Shown here in pieces: positions 37,701 to 51,900 of a stretch of DNA of 64,000 nt (position 1 is the stretch's first letter; each line of letters begins with the position of its first letter). Under the pieces are notes generated by a model. It saw only the letters and a list, made by a program, of their open reading frames with translations. It ran no database searches and was not told the origin of the DNA. Origin of the DNA: Chaunax sp. Z400 (Eukaryota; Chordata; Actinopteri; Lophiiformes; Chaunacidae); assembly GCA_037577475.1 (NCBI GenBank), contig CM075187.1:19374810-19438809 (forward strand), in the 5' to 3' direction. The position numbers were made by a program, and so were the translations under genes.

Positions 37701-40700
37701 GGTAACATATAGCATTTTAACCAATGAGCTTTTGATGTGCTTGTAGGTGTCTGTCTGTTTCCTAGTTTGAATTTGATTTTGCAAGAAGCATCCATAGTTA
37801 CCAAGATGAAAAGTGTCAACCTCAAACTTCATCCACAGACATTGCAGGAAAGGTCTTTTCAATTACCCCCCCCCCCCGATCAGATAAAGCAAAAAAAAAA
37901 AACAGCCTCTTACCAACCAAAACCCATCTTCAGGAAAGGGAAAATGTTGTCTCCTAACAGATGAGTCGGTCCATTTGCTCAAATGACTTCCAGTAAAAAT
38001 CTGTAATAGATCTACCCAGAAAGAGTTAATGTGAATTTTACAGTTATGGCTTCACACTCCACTGAGGTTTTCTATCACTGTTACAAATGATAACAACAAG
38101 TCAGGGCCAATTTTACAATTTTACAAGTCCTCTCACCTGTTTAGACCATTTCAAAATGCTTGGGATCGGATTTGACACCAGACCATACTTGTGCCTAATT
38201 TGAAGCCATTTCCTATTGGCAACAACTTGTTGCATATTTTGGTCAGCTTGTCTGCAGCATTGACTCAAGCTAAGCTCATGGACAGAGGATTCGGTAAGCT
38301 ACTGATGCACCCATTCGTCATAATTATTGTTTTGCTAAAGCTGCAGTTGGAAGCGCCCAGCAACTGGAACGATTCAGAATTCAAATTAGAGTGTGGGATT
38401 GAGTTTAAAAGTTGTGGCTGTTTTCTGTTTTCGCTTACTGCATCCTAGAAAACTGTCATTTTGCACTCTTCCCCTCTTAATGGTTGGTCTTGGTTTCTCG
38501 TGAATTTCAAGCCTGAGTTGGCATGGTGCATTTGTTCTCTGATGAGTCTAGGTGGCATGGGAGAAAGGTGAGGAAACCCCCTGGGTGTATTCTGTGTCCT
38601 CTCCACAGGCACGAAAACAAGAGAGCAAACAAAGCACTTTAGTACACCTTAATGCAATTTACCTTACAATTGCATCAGAACGAAGCACAAAGGAGTGAAT
38701 GCAAGTTCATTTCTTTGTCTCATCATTCCTTCCCTCCCTTTCATGCGTTCTGTCTGTTTTCTGCCCCTTTCTCTCTCTATTCTCTCACTCTGTTAAACAT
38801 GGGGAGGGGGTGGTATAAATGTGAGACCACACATGCTGTGTCAATGTTTGCCAGAATAATTAGAGACAATGTGGCCCAATAACGGGAGGAGTGCAGTAAC
38901 CTGAGCTCACTTTGTTCTGCCCCGCCAGCAACACAAAAGCCATTCACAGATTCACAGATCTGCGGGCTCCGAGCAGGAGCGACGACTGCACTTTGAGCGG
39001 GCGCAGTGCAGGGCTCCGAGGGTCTTCAGGAAAATGGATTGGTTTCTATGGAACCTGAACAGTCTGCTCTCACTTCACTGCTTTGTGTTAGCTCAAAGTG
39101 ATGCTGATGTCATCCTAAAGGCCTTTTAAGCACTGCCTGTACATCCCTGCCACCACCCCAAAAACAGCCCCTTGTCACCCTCCCCAGTCAACCAACACAT
39201 GGCCCTGTCTTAGAGGGCCCTCTTTAACGAGAGGATTTCCGGCCACTCGGTATGCAAGGAGCCTGTGGATTCCTGTCACGACTGGTAGAGCTGGACTCAG
39301 AGGTGACTGTCAGTGTAACCAGACAACTGTTGGATTAGCAGGACACTTTGCGTTGACTCTGAGCCAATAGGAGGGAGCCCGGCCAGGAGCAGGGCGTACT
39401 TGGTCAAATGCAGGCTAATAGATTCTTTAGAGCTATATATATTAGTTTGCATTTTAAGGATGCCAACGCAGCTTGCACAGCAGAGTAGAGCGCTTCAAAG
39501 AGGGTAGTTCTCCCCAAAATAATGCCAAAAGGATGGAAAGTAAGATCTACGAGAGAACCAGAAGTGACATTTCTGCTTGAGTGTCAAACTAAAATATTGT
39601 CCCAAGGTGTTGGAGAGACAGAAATGCGACTATATGCCTAAAGATCCCCAAACAATACATACTAAATGTTGCCTAAGCTGTGGCAGAGTGACCCACTACT
39701 ATGCTCACACCCCAGGGTGGACCAACTGGTTTGTTCCCTCTGGTGTCCATCTTGAAAGGGGACACTGCTATGGGATGCATACATCGCCTGGAGGTCATTG
39801 GTGTCATTGTGGCACCTGTCCCCTCTACTCTCAGCCCGTGTGAACAGCTAAGATTTATTTGCATTCACTCTTGTTTTCCAAAGAACTGAACAGTAAACAG
39901 CAGAGGACTGGTTTGTGTCGTCTGGAGGTTGGCCAGTCGGAGTTTACGATTGCCGCTAGTCTATTATTGTCACTTCTTTTTCTTGATGTTGAGAAACCAT
40001 GTTACTACCTCTCAATATGCACTCTTACTCCAGCTCTCACAGAGGAAATACTGCAGAAGGGCTTTGTAAAGACACCACCAATGTTCTGTACAATAGTATT
40101 TTGTTGGAACAGTTCTATGGATGTACTTCTGAGGTTGCATTTATGGGTGCTTGCCATCTAACCCTGTTGCTGTCACTCTCTGTATTTACAACAATCTGCA
40201 TGCATCCCAGATCTCACAAAGAGCTGGTTGGGTTTAGAAATATACTGTAGACTAACTTTTGGCTATTCATACTTATTACATTTTCTACCGCCACTACTTC
40301 TTTAGTCTGGTTGTATACAACGACCTTCCTTTTTTTACTCGACACAGAGTTCTGCTTTTAATCAATTTCAGATTCTCTCTGCTTCCATCTCATTCTCTTC
40401 TCTCACCGCTTCCTCTCTCGTCTCCTTGCCTTCCCCTCAGCCTACCCCTCTCTGCTCCCTCCATCTCTCCTTCTCATTCCTTTACACTGGGCTGATGTTC
40501 TATTCTGTTCTCCTGCCAGCAATGTGTTCCTCATCACAGCTTGTGTTTCCTCTTATCTACAGTTCTTTTATCGGTGGCTGCCACACATGCCCGAGAGAAG
40601 AAGGTGGTGGTGGTGGGGGCAGCGGTCAGGCAGCTGATGCTATCAGCAGGTGGACATTTCATCACTGAGTTCAGGGGCCCAGTGTGGCCAAAGGAGGGCC

Positions 40701-41622
40701 AGACCGGAAGGGTCTGACATGGGGACGTGCTATGTGAACAGTGTAAGGCTCACTGTTACTAAAACTCCTGGCTTTTAGTTGTTGTTTTTTTCAGTCATGA
40801 CACATGGTGTAAATCATATATGTAAAACGTTTCATGAATTTGCTCCAAGGATGTGCAGTGCGTGTGAGGTTATTGCACCTAAACGGACAGATTCTTATGG
40901 GTAGAGGGAACGAAAAGCAAGGAAGGTGGGGAGCAAACAGCGGATAAACCAAATCACAGGCTCACAAAAGCTTAAAATGATATCGCTGGTGGATATCTGA
41001 ATGCTTGGGATGCCTTGGATGGCTGCTGTACACTTTTGGCTTTGTCTTTGCAGGGATGAATAGAGGCCTCTGCTGTGGTGATGACAGGCTTCTCTGGGTT
41101 GGGTCCTGGCTGGTTGGCAGACTGGGTGCTGGAGGTCGAGACTTCACCTCTGTCATAGGGGCAGACGCCTGACATTAGATGCTGGTTGTCCTTGTTCTCC
41201 CTACAAAAGACACTCTGTTCTCTGCATATGATGAGCCTTTGGTTATTGTGACATGCCAGGTACATGTATACACACAAAGCTATGAGCCAGCTGGATGATT
41301 GGCTTACAGATGTTGGTGTTTCTGTGATTTTGAATTTTGAACAGTATTGCTCAGTATTGATATGATTAAGATGTGTGTATGGTTTAACTCAACAGCTTCA
41401 GGGTGTTGCAGTAGCACAACATGTTTTGGCTTATTTTTATGCTTTTTGATGGTTTCACATGAGCTAAATGTCTTGAGGATAGATTCAACATGAAACAAAA
41501 AACTCATTCACTTTACATATTTATCATACCTTTAAATAGTGGCAGGATTAATCCAAAATTCAGTATAGGCACTGCAAAAATCTGTACTGGCTTTTAGTTT
41601 TCAGTGATCAATGCCTTTATAA
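34799..41622. other. znrf3 intron 1, middle segment
   Basis: No exon is recognised. GC-richer, repeat-free patches at about 35085-35570 and 38880-39150 stand out from the AT-rich background. A reverse copy of the repeat seen at 10735 lies at 37490-37700. A C-run lies at about 37867-37877. Confidence 0.5.
37490..37700 (-). repeat. fish interspersed repeat, reverse copy of the 10735 family
   Basis: It begins GTTATTAAAGGAAAAGTTCC and contains AGAGTTAGATGAGAAGATTG and GCATGCAGACTGGAAACAGG. These words are the reverse-complement side of the repeat at 10735-11060. Confidence 0.5.
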
Positions 41623-42098
41623 GCCCCATTCAGACAGCGTTTTCATTCTGTGCCTGTTTATTCTGTTTATTCTGTCTGAACGCAATGAAGGTGTAAGTTT
41701 GCTCCACCTCTGCGATGCCTCGGCAGGTAGTAACAGCGCCTGTATGAACGGAGTGCCCGATGTTGCAGAACGGGTGGGACGTTTCAGTAATATGTTCAGA
41801 TGTGCGACCTACCCAGGGGGATTAAACGATGCGGTAGCAACAGGAAGTCTGTTAATTGAAGAGCAAGTTCAGAAAATGAGCGCTAAACTGGGAAGATAGT
41901 GAAATATATCAGCTTTTATGCTTGCTGTTGCGTCGTACGTCACGCCTCTTAACATTGCGGAACGGCGGCATAACTGTGAACGCACACACTGAGGTGGCGT
42001 TGCAACGCCTTGGTCTGGTCCAGTTTGAACACACCGAAGGGCTCACAGAGAAGGGAATTTGTTTCGGTGCTGTTGCACAATGCCCGTCTGAAAGTGGC
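41623..42098 (+). mobile_element. non-autonomous DNA-transposon-like repeat, copy 1 (intact)
   Basis: The left end GCCCCATTCAGACAG and the right end in reverse complement, GCCACTTTCAGACGG, form imperfect terminal inverted repeats (12 of 15). The body carries no transposase. The same sequence recurs collinearly at 58169-58631 plus 59534-59578, sharing words such as AGTAATATGTTCAG, GTGCGACCTACCC and GATAGTGAAATATATCAGC. Flanks are TATAA and TATA, so the target duplication is unclear. The open frame at 41699-41899 lies inside the repeat and is not taken as a gene. Confidence 0.7.
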
Positions 42099-43646
42099 TA
42101 TAGACTCATAGATGGGTTAAGTCCGTTTGAATGTGTTTAACTTTGCAACTTTCCGATGTTTTGTTTTCTGTTCATCAAAGAACTATAAAGCTTTTATTCA
42201 CCACAGATGCTCGAAATAGAAAGGTTTGATTCCTGACTATAGGCCTCTGTTCGGAGCTGGTTTCGAGCTGAGACGTAGCGTGCTGATGCTGACTTTGAGT
42301 CACCTAGTCAAGTACAGGAGGGCGTTTTAGAGGAGAAGGCGCTGCCATGGCTGTCACAAGAGGTTTCATCATTCCTCGTTCTGCTCCAATACAGCACGGC
42401 ACAGCTGGCCAAGACAAACGTGAGGTAAACACACTGCTCACTGGACTGTGTGACTCACACTCTAACATGCTAGCCACAAGCCCTAGGGACTCTAATGGAT
42501 GAGGCTAGCTGTGGTCTTTTCATGTTTTTTGAATTATTAACGTAGCAAGACGAAACTGTAAACGGTCCAGGGAAAAGATGGGCCTTCCACACGCGATGCA
42601 TGATGCGTGGAACCTCTCCCAGACCATTCTCATGCCCTCCCAGTCACTCCTCTTGAAGATTCACACACCCTCTTTGATCCGTATGGTATCCTCCCAGCTG
42701 GGAGGCCAGGGAATGTGAGCGTCCCTTTGAGTCTCCCATTTTAAGTCACACATTCTTTCCTTAAGGACCCACAGGTCCTGACCTTTAGTTGCAATGGAAT
42801 TTCATATGCAAAAATGGGCAAGACTTGCTAGGCTACTTGAACATGCTCTCATCCACTCATCTTGCATCATCCTAGGATCCTCAGGCTTAGATATTGATCT
42901 TCAAGGTAATATGGTGAGACATTTTTGGCTGAAGCAGTGAGAGTCAGATAGTCCCTGACCCTTGGTTTTCCTCTGTCCTTTTAATATTGTCATCACACTG
43001 CATATCAAAAGGGTCTGTGCCTGCCAAAGAGACAAAGTCTGGCCTAACAAATGACTTGCTTTTCAATACAAATATGGAATTAGAGGCACAGGGAATAAAT
43101 GTCCCCGTAGACTGAGTTTTAAAAATAATTCAAACAATCACACTTCAGTATAAATTTCATATCCACATTTTTTAAATATTAGGCTCTTAAAGATATGGTG
43201 ATTCTGCTACATTGCATCACTCATATTGTCACACAATTTACCAAATCTGCAAATTCCTTCCAATGGTTGGCTTCCAGAGAAAGTCTAGGCATTTTTGTGA
43301 CATCCTGTCTGAATTATTATAACTTTGCATTGTTTTTCCAGCATGTTGTTTGCCTCCAGAGGCAGCATTTGCATGACTGTCTATTCTCAGAAAAGAAGTT
43401 GGAATCCTCTTAGATGTGGAGCCAAATGCCCCAGAGGTTACAGCCAGCTAAGTGGTTCCTTGTTTCTAATAAAAAAAAACAAAAAAACATTTCAAATAAT
43501 ATGGATCCCTAGGGGTTTATAACACTAGAGTCATGAACTTTTGAATGAATGAATCTCTTACAAATAGCACTGTACAAAGACATGGAAGTGGGAGGAACTT
43601 GTTGCTTTCAATTATAAATGATAATTCATAAGTCACAGCATGCAGA

Positions 43647-43706
43647 AGAGAGGAGAGGAGAGGAGAGGAGAGGAGAGGAGAGGAGAGGAGAGGAGAGGAG
43701 AGGAGG
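43647..43706 (+). repeat. (GAGAG)n pentanucleotide array
   Basis: About eleven AGGAG units, fully purine on the plus strand. Confidence 0.95.
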
Positions 43707-45496
43707 GGTGGAGGAAGGGCTCTGACCACTCAGTGATGGAACAGCCCCCTCAACTGTGAAATGACCTGATCTTTAGAAGTTGGCCATTACCTTTTCAAAG
43801 TGATACTGATGGCAGGAAGTGCTTGTGTGTAAAAGCGGGTTTGATGTTTAACTCTTCAGGGGCAGTTATCCCCAGGGTCTGCTTATTCCCACCCCTCAGC
43901 TTTCAACCCCACAACTCTCCTTTCCCTCCTCTCATCGGCCCTGTCAGCTCCTACCTCTGGCAGCGCAACCAGTGAGAAAAGGAGGAACAATACCGCATTT
44001 GTGCATCGCTCTACCCTCGGCCTGCTGCTAAACAAATGTTCGGAGGAGGAATCCTGGTGGCTGGCCTTGCCCCTCGGCCCAGGCTGATCCCACAGTGACT
44101 TCATAAACACTCTGGGTGATCAAAAGAACAAATAACCCTTTACAGCAAGCTTTATGGTAATGGAATTATTTCCACACCAACTAAAGTTTACATTTCTCCC
44201 CCCTTTGCTTTCGTGTAGACTATTTATTTAGCTCCTGCAGCAGAAAGGGAAACGTTCTTTTGGCCGGGGTACAAACATGCATTTCTACGGATCTCTAGGC
44301 TCTGCATGGGTTGGTTGACGACGGCATGGCAAGTCTTGTTAATGCCACTTTCTCTCCCTGCAATTGCCACAGCTGTTGTGGTAATGTGTCTACAGTGGGT
44401 AACACATTGTCCTAAATGACTTGTGTTCATGGTGATGGGGGTTCTCCCAGAGGCAATTTGACAAAATCTTGTGAAATCCTTAGAAAAATAGCCCTTCAGT
44501 GTTATTATCTAAACCGTATCCCCTCCCACAGGTGGCAGTGTGGGTTGATTGGGTTGGATACGACAGGGATAGAGTGGCCAGGTGACATGGATCCACACCC
44601 AGGCCTTCATTCCATGTGGCCATGAGGTTTCTAGTAAAAGGATACACAAAAGAACTGCAAAATTAGTGAATAAAGGAGGTCACAGTTTACAGGGTTCGTC
44701 CAAATTTCAAAACTCTCCATGAACTCCTTCGTGGAGACAATGTCTGTATTACTCTGGGTAAATGAGAACAAGCTTTTAACTGTTATAAGTGACTCTTTTT
44801 TTTTTTGGTTAGATTATCTGAAGCTCCCATGTGACAGAAAGTTTTTGGTTCAATAGCAATTTAGCAAAACTAGATCCAGTATCTGCTTGCACCCAATTCT
44901 TTTCAGTCAATTTTCAAATCTATCTAGGTTTAGCTTTCAACATGAAGCAACAAAAATGATTAAATTAAGTAAAGTATGGTATATATGAACTGTAAATCAA
45001 AGGCTGACATTCAAATTCTCATTACATTGTAAAGCTGAAGAGTTTTAAAGTAGTTAACATATTTGCTTCCTAGATAAATGGGTTCCACACTCTTTGATAA
45101 TATAATAGAGCAAATTATAACTTGATCCAAGCTGAAAGAGTGTTGTCTGAATCAATATTTACACATGGACATCTTTTTCTCCGAGCCTGCCTCACCCGCC
45201 AGCACCTGCCACTGAGACTCTTTCCTTCAAATAATTTTCCATCAATTCGACCAGGCCTCAACTTGGCCCAGCACCTTTCTGCCCTCTATCTCTGCCGATG
45301 GAGCGAACCATTGGAGGAACCTCGATGTCGTCCCCCTCACCCACCCCAACCTTTCCCTCTCTGTCTCTTTACCGCGCGCCTGCACAATAGCCTTGCTCGG
45401 CCGCGTTCCAAGAACAGTGTCCGATCACCGCTGCAGCCCCACCCCCCTTTATTAGTGTGTGTGGATGAGGGACAGCGAGTGAGTGTGAAGGTTTGG

Positions 45497-45535
<39 letters not shown>

Positions 45536-45558
45536 TGTGTGTGTGTTTGTGTGTGTGC
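45497..45558 (+). repeat. (TG)n microsatellite with TTTG interruptions
   Basis: TG run interrupted twice by GTTTGTG. Confidence 0.96.
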
Positions 45559-46125
45559 TGTTTTTCCAGAAGTTGAAAGGACACAGTGGTTGGATTGTTT
45601 ATTATGGTAACTTAAATAGCATAATAATAAAAATAATAATAATAAATGAGATATCTGTGTTGGAGTTGCAAAGAAAATTTAGAAAATTTTTGATCCATTA
45701 ATTTTCGTCCTCCAAAGTGCATTTGGATAATTATTTAATCACTGAACTCCAAGTTCTGTTGCACACATTAATAATGATGGCCAGACATGTCTTGTGGAAA
45801 CCTGATAAAATATTTAATAGTTCAAATCAGGTCTCTTTAGGATTGTGGGATGTCAAGGTGTTTGATGTGGGATGTTTTGCACCCAATTGCAAAGATTTGG
45901 GTTTTCTAAATTTGCTGTAGTTTTAAATTCGTCACAGTTCCTCTCCTCAGCAACAGGAGTTGAGGTTTATGGGTAGTGCAGTATTTAAAGTGGTCGGACC
46001 TAGTGAAACCTCCCATTCTGCAACTCTATCGATGATTCAGGGAAAAGAGGTTTAACATGCATTGAGACTTAAAAGCATACTTTATCCTGTGCTTGGTTTC
46101 TCTCATTGACCTTTCAGTCTCCCCG

Positions 46126-46208
<83 letters not shown>
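46126..46208 (+). repeat. (CA)n microsatellite
   Basis: About 40 CA units, starting CACGCACACA. Confidence 0.97.
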
Positions 46209-46210
<2 letters not shown>

Positions 46211-49200
46211 CAACCCCTAAGCTTCTATACCCTGAGCCCAGCTACTCTGCCAGGGTAGCAGCATTTCATTTCCCTTTTGTCCATTCCACTGACCTCAGAG
46301 CTCACTGGGAACACACCTCTGCGGGGTCTGGGCTGTAGCTGGACGCTTGATGTGGACATTTTGGAGCAGCGGGTCCTCCTCTCCCGGGCAACCAGGCCCC
46401 TTTGAGCCCTTGCCCCTCACTGTTTGCCCAGCCACTCTTTCCTCCTCATCCAAGTCTTCCTCTATTTCTACTCTATGTGGGACTGGAAGAAAGCTTGAGA
46501 GACAGCATGTTGTTTTGTACTCACCGCTTGGTTGTGCTGCTGGTGGCCGGCTTCCTATGGTGCACCAAAGCTCGGTCCCATTCACTTTCTCTCCCTCTCT
46601 TTCTTTGACCTCCCCCAGGGAAGGAGCTCCTGTTTGATCACATTAGGGGTGAAAGAGGGAGATCAGTGGTGCTTTTGACATTCCCACTAGCTTTTGACAG
46701 TCTATGAGCTGTTGATCAGTTTGCCCGACACCAGCAAGTGGCCTCTTTTGAATTTCTCCATTTTCTTTTATGTTTTTTTTTAGGCCAGCCTTTGTGAAGC
46801 CTTTTTGATTAGAATGTGTGGGTAGAGCTTAGCAGGACTGCTGCATCATTTCTTATTTCACACATTTCTCTTGATTCTGCATCCACTTCCTTTGAAAAAA
46901 AGAAGTGTGTTGGCCACCTTTTAGAATGTCAACTTTCACAATCATATTTGTGTGCTCATAAGTGAAAGAAAACCACAGTATTCAGATTAGCCTTGATAGC
47001 CTCTTTGCGGTGATCCAAGCTGAGGCGGTCTGATATTTTGGCCAGTCCAAATGTAGAGAATTGTGAGCGTTATTTAAAAAGCTGAATCATTATTCTGTTA
47101 CGTTTTGTGCCTTCATCCCTTTTGATCTGCATGTTTTTTGGCATTGTGGGACGGCTGACATGGTTTTGGGTATGCAAAATTTAGATTCATTGGAGGCTAT
47201 GCTCACAAAGGAGCAGAATTTGCGAAAGGCTTGGAGAAGAAGGCCTCTGGAATCTTGTTTTATTAATGCCAAATATGCCTCACCACAATTAAACAACCAC
47301 AACCACACTGAATGTCAATTTGGGTCATTTTCTACCCTCACAAAAGCTCAGGACTTGGACCCCATGAAGCAGAAAAAAGCTGATGTAATGGGTTTAAGAA
47401 AATCTCCAAGGGGAGTCAAACCTCACCCACACACCCCCAACCACCCCCCTCCTCCCTTCTCTGTCCGAAATCCCACCCACCCTTATCCACCGTCCAAACC
47501 CCTCCAAATCAGTGACCACCTTTTGGTTGTAACTCAAATGTGGTCATTTTGATCTGCAAGCGCAACAGGTTTGAAACTTTTTCAGGAGGACTTTGAGCTT
47601 TTAGATAATGGTATGTGATGGTAACCAAAAGAGAGTGAAAATATCCTCTGATTTAGTGTTTAGGGTGGGGGAAGGGGAGCAGGAGATGAAGGCAAAGGGA
47701 CGAGGGAGAGAAAGGAGGGAGGGAGGGGGGGTAAAGAAAAAGAAATCCCAGCCTTGGCACACACACACAGAGTCTCTGTGCAGCATAAAGCACAAAAGGA
47801 ACCTGTAACGCCTCCAGATTCCTTCTAGTCGAGTATCAAAGACATGCTTTGCTTTAGAATAAGAGACTAGCGGGTGAGATAGGACTGAGTGAGCCAGTGA
47901 ACCCAGCACCGGCTCGGTTGGGTGCTGCGAGTTAATCTCTTCAGATAGAATTTTTCCCCCTTCTTCTTCTCCACCTCCTCCCTCTCTTTTGGGGATATCA
48001 GTATTACTGTGTAGCTGAATAGAGGGACTTGTCTAACCTGATCACTGGTCAGAATAAATACAGGGAGAGGCTCTGAAAACACACGCAGAGATGGTTGTTG
48101 CTTTCAAGTTCAGCGGCAGGATAAAGCTTGCCATCGGCCCATCCTGATGCCTTCAGGGCGATGAGTTAAAACCATTTTTCTAATGGAGGCATCACACAAG
48201 CGGTATCTAATGAAAGAGGATATCTCATTTTGTTGATGTTGGTGTTTTCATTGAAGGCTTGTGTTGACTATAGCTCAAAATGTACTTTATTTAAAGTCTT
48301 AACTCAACATTGTCTTTGTATTAGGGCAGCGACTAATGATGCTAATTTTTTATCCATCTATAATTATTCTATCTATCATCCCAGTTAATTGTTTAGTTGT
48401 TTCCCAGACTTCAGTGTGATGTCAAAACTCTCATTTAAACAACAATGATAACAGTTTGATAGCATTGTTTCCCATTTGAGAAGCCCTAACAGAATGTTTG
48501 GCCTTTTTGCAGGTAAAGAACTTAAACTATAATTGTTGTCAATCAATTTGCTATCGATCCATGAATTATAGCCCTCTGATTGCTTCATAACTAACCTATA
48601 TGTAGCGCAGAGCCTGACTGATTATGGATTTTGAAGGCTGATACCAGAGATTATGATATTGGAGAGTTTAAAAAGTATTTCCTGTAATGCAATATTACTT
48701 GACGGTTGTCATAGATAAAAATATGTCACCCTTACAAAGATTGACTGATGGTATTGACCACCTTTATATCACTGGGCTCTACTAAATCTCTGCGAGCACA
48801 TACTGTACGCATTGTGTCAGTGTGCTGCTTGTTTCTTGTCCTTAAAGCTACAACAAAGAAAGCGTTTGGCAGGTTGGAGAGCATCCAAATAGCTCCCGGT
48901 ATTTCTGTTTTTGCCATCCATGGTCTTCCCTTAAGGAGTATAAGGAGGAAACCAACGGATGAATCCCCTTATGACATTTAACCCCCCCTTAATTTCTTCC
49001 CAGTCCTTGTTTCTCCTTAGTGTTATTCTTGGAAACATCCCAAGTTTTGTTTCTTAGCATTAGGCCATGAGCTCCTGGATCAAACTTTTCTCTTATTTTA
49101 CCCTCCAGGTTGTCATGAAAGGTGATAACGCAGCCTTTTACAAAACCACAAGAGCAAATGAAAGTACGAGAGCGGCAAATAAAAGAATATGAACCCAAGT

Positions 49201-51479
49201 GAGTTAAAAAAAAGTCTTGGGAAAGTCTGAATTGACATGCATCAGTTCTCACAAGAAAAATCAATCTCTCAAAGTCCTCCCTCACCACTTAGTCCTCCGT
49301 GTTTTCTTTTAACTAAACCGCGAGGTTAATTACTGGTGATTAAAAAAAACAAAAAACCATTTCTCATGTGGTTTACTGGAGCCCCACTATTTGTCTCCTT
49401 CCCCTGAGTGCAGCATGACCTTAGCCAGCCGACCTGGAAGTGATGTAGGTGAGCACTTCCTCCGGTGTAGTTGGAGACCCAATAAGTGTTTCCGAAAGAA
49501 AACAAGTCAGAGGCGGCCGAAATCTGAAACCGGTGCTAATGCTGGCTGCGTCTCTACTACCACCCTTCCTCTAAACTCTGTGGCCAGGGGGGAGAGCAAA
49601 GGTATGGAGGGAGGAGGGAGTAGCTCTTACTGTACAAAACCTGGCGTCTGCGCAGACATTCATTTAAGTGTGAACATGTGCATACACTAACTCCTGCTCA
49701 CATTCCTCCCAACTCTCAGTGGCGAGGGAGCTACAATCCTCAGCAAACACACTGCAGCGTAAGCCAGTGTTCTGGTTAGTCCAGCCTAGTTTTAGCCACG
49801 CCCTGAGAGACACCGGCATGCATGGCCTAAATGGGTTGTTTGTGCAGTTGTGGCGTGGAAGGTTATTCACCACGTTAAATGTGTGTGAGGACAATATGAA
49901 CCTGACCTTTGCAGAGAGCCCTGTCCGTCTGTCTCCCCTCGGAGGATTACAACAGTCCTCTCCTGCTGTAACTGTCGCACACAAACACACATGCATGTGT
50001 CGGTGTGAGAATTCACAGGAGGAGAGTACACGGTCTCTCTGATTTCATATTGCGGCTCTCCTCGTCGATTTGCCAGGGCTGCTGTGCATATTTGATAACC
50101 GACTTTGGTCATGTGAAGTGTTTGCCATTCCCTTAATCTATTATCTCAAAGCATCGCCTTGAACATGTTTGATCTCCACAGGCCACCTCTGTTGCCACTC
50201 CCACATGATGTAAACCCAAACACTAACATTTCACTGGCGACCAACTGCATCAAAAATAACTTTTGATTCAGATCATTTGCTGAAGAAAAAGCTGAAACTG
50301 AATGTAAGCAAAAGCATATTGCGTTGATGAAATCATGTGATCACTCAAACGTTTCTTTTTTTTTCTGCTGATTGGTAATGTAACTAATCATTAGTCACAG
50401 AAAGAGCTCCTTGCCATCAGCTTCTTGGTAAGATTATGTTCTCTGGATGAGGAAGTGCTAATCCATTAATGAAACTGCTCTAGTGTTTATCTGATTTGAA
50501 AACCTGCAACAGTTTAAGCCATCATGCCCGAGACCCGTTGTACTAGAGGGAAGAGGCAAACGCCAGCAACACTTGGTAATGCATCCTCTTCTCTCCACCG
50601 TCGTCCCAAAGGTTGGTCTGGACAAGGCTGCCGCCATGCTCTCCATGCCCAGAGGGCAGGGTGGGAGCGAGATGAGGAAGGGGAGGCAGGGCACTATGGG
50701 CCGTCTTTGCTCTAATCCCATTCCAGCAGGCCGAGCAGCAGGAGCTTGTGCTGCATTCCACAACTCTGGGGGCTTTGTGGGTGGGGAGGGAGGGCGAGCA
50801 GCATTCCTCCATGGCCGAGGCCATCAAAGATTCCGCACAACATCAAAGGCCACTCAGAGCCAAGGTGTTGATGACTGCAATCCTCCCCTCAGTCCACTTA
50901 TAGCAACATCAACCTCTCAGCCCTCCAACACGCACACATACAGAGCGGGCTGACTGCCCCAGGTATGCACACCCTCCAGACTCCCTCCATCCACACAGGG
51001 CTCAGCAGCCATTCTGCAGCAGAATTAATCATAGCTCATTAAGTCGAGGCTTTGACTTTTGTTTTATGATGAGGGGTGAACAGGATCGAGGTGGGCCGGG
51101 GCGGAAGATGCCACCGATATTTGGGGCGGTTCTGGCAGCGGACGTAATCTAACCGCGCAAACATTGAATGTGGTGTTGAACAACAGCTGACAATTTGTTT
51201 GCTTGACTGTAGTCCTGAAATAAATTAATTGCCAAGTCACTGGACAGAAAGAGCAAGAAATTTGTTATTATCGTTTGAAGACATTAGAAATCTCAATCTC
51301 AATAGATTTCCACCTTTTCTGTTTTTTATGAAATCATCTGTTTTTTACACTGGATGTCAAACAAAAAAAAGCATATTGACGTCACCTTGGGCCCTGGGGC
51401 CATTTTTTTTCATCTCTTCAACTTAAAAGTGATGGTGGATATACTCGTCAATATATCTGTCTGTCCGTCTGTAATCATT

Positions 51480-51900
51480 TTTTGTCCATAGCATGAAAAG
51501 GCTCACCAAGCTTTATATGTTAATCATGATAAGTAGTTGTGTCTTTTGACTTTTTGAGTTTTCTACAAATTCTGTTTTTTTGTGGCTTCCTCAGAAACAT
51601 GATTTTACATGATTTAAGGTGACCCTGAAAGGTGGTCACTTCACCCGGAGCATATCACAAACTATACATACGAGCTTCACCAAACTTTACATGTAAATTA
51701 ACCATAAGTAATTGTTCCTTTTAATATTCCTATTTTTCTTCTAATCCTATGTTTTGAGTTTTCCATGGAAAAATCATTTTAAGGCGACTCAGAAGGTTGT
51801 TCATCTTCTCCATAGCATATATCCTTAACAACATTCACCAAAGGAATGGAGGATATGTCACATGCTGGTGCATTTGTTATTCAGTGTTTGGGAGATGTTG
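51480..51900 (+). repeat. diverged tandem duplication of about 190 bp
   Basis: Two similar halves share the order CACCAA(G/A)CTTTA(T/C)ATGT, then a GTAGTTGTGTCTTTT / GTAATTGTTCCTTTT block, then TTTTGAGTTTTC, then a TTTAAGG(T/C)GAC block. The class is unknown; it resembles dispersed fish repeats. Confidence 0.5.

Larger units (their letters stand above)
42099..51379. other. znrf3 intron 1, distal-middle segment
   Basis: No exon is recognised. It holds a GGAGA pentamer array at 43647-43706, (TG)n at 45497-45558 and (CA)n at 46126-46208. A unique patch at about 50850-51070 contains ATTAATCATAGCTCATTAAG, a homeodomain-site-like sequence. Confidence 0.5.

Noticed and set aside
41699..41899. 66-codon open frame at 41.7 kb
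   Set aside because: It falls inside a dispersed repeat, and the second copy at 58.2 kb does not keep the frame.
45122..45610. 162-codon plus-strand open frame
   Set aside because: It has no ATG at its stated start, no family resemblance, and half is Pro/Arg low complexity plus the TG repeat (CVCVCV).
49391..50112. Several overlapping open frames on both strands at 49.4-50.1 kb
   Set aside because: They have about 100 codons each, no shared motif and no splice-site support; expected by chance in moderately GC-rich sequence.
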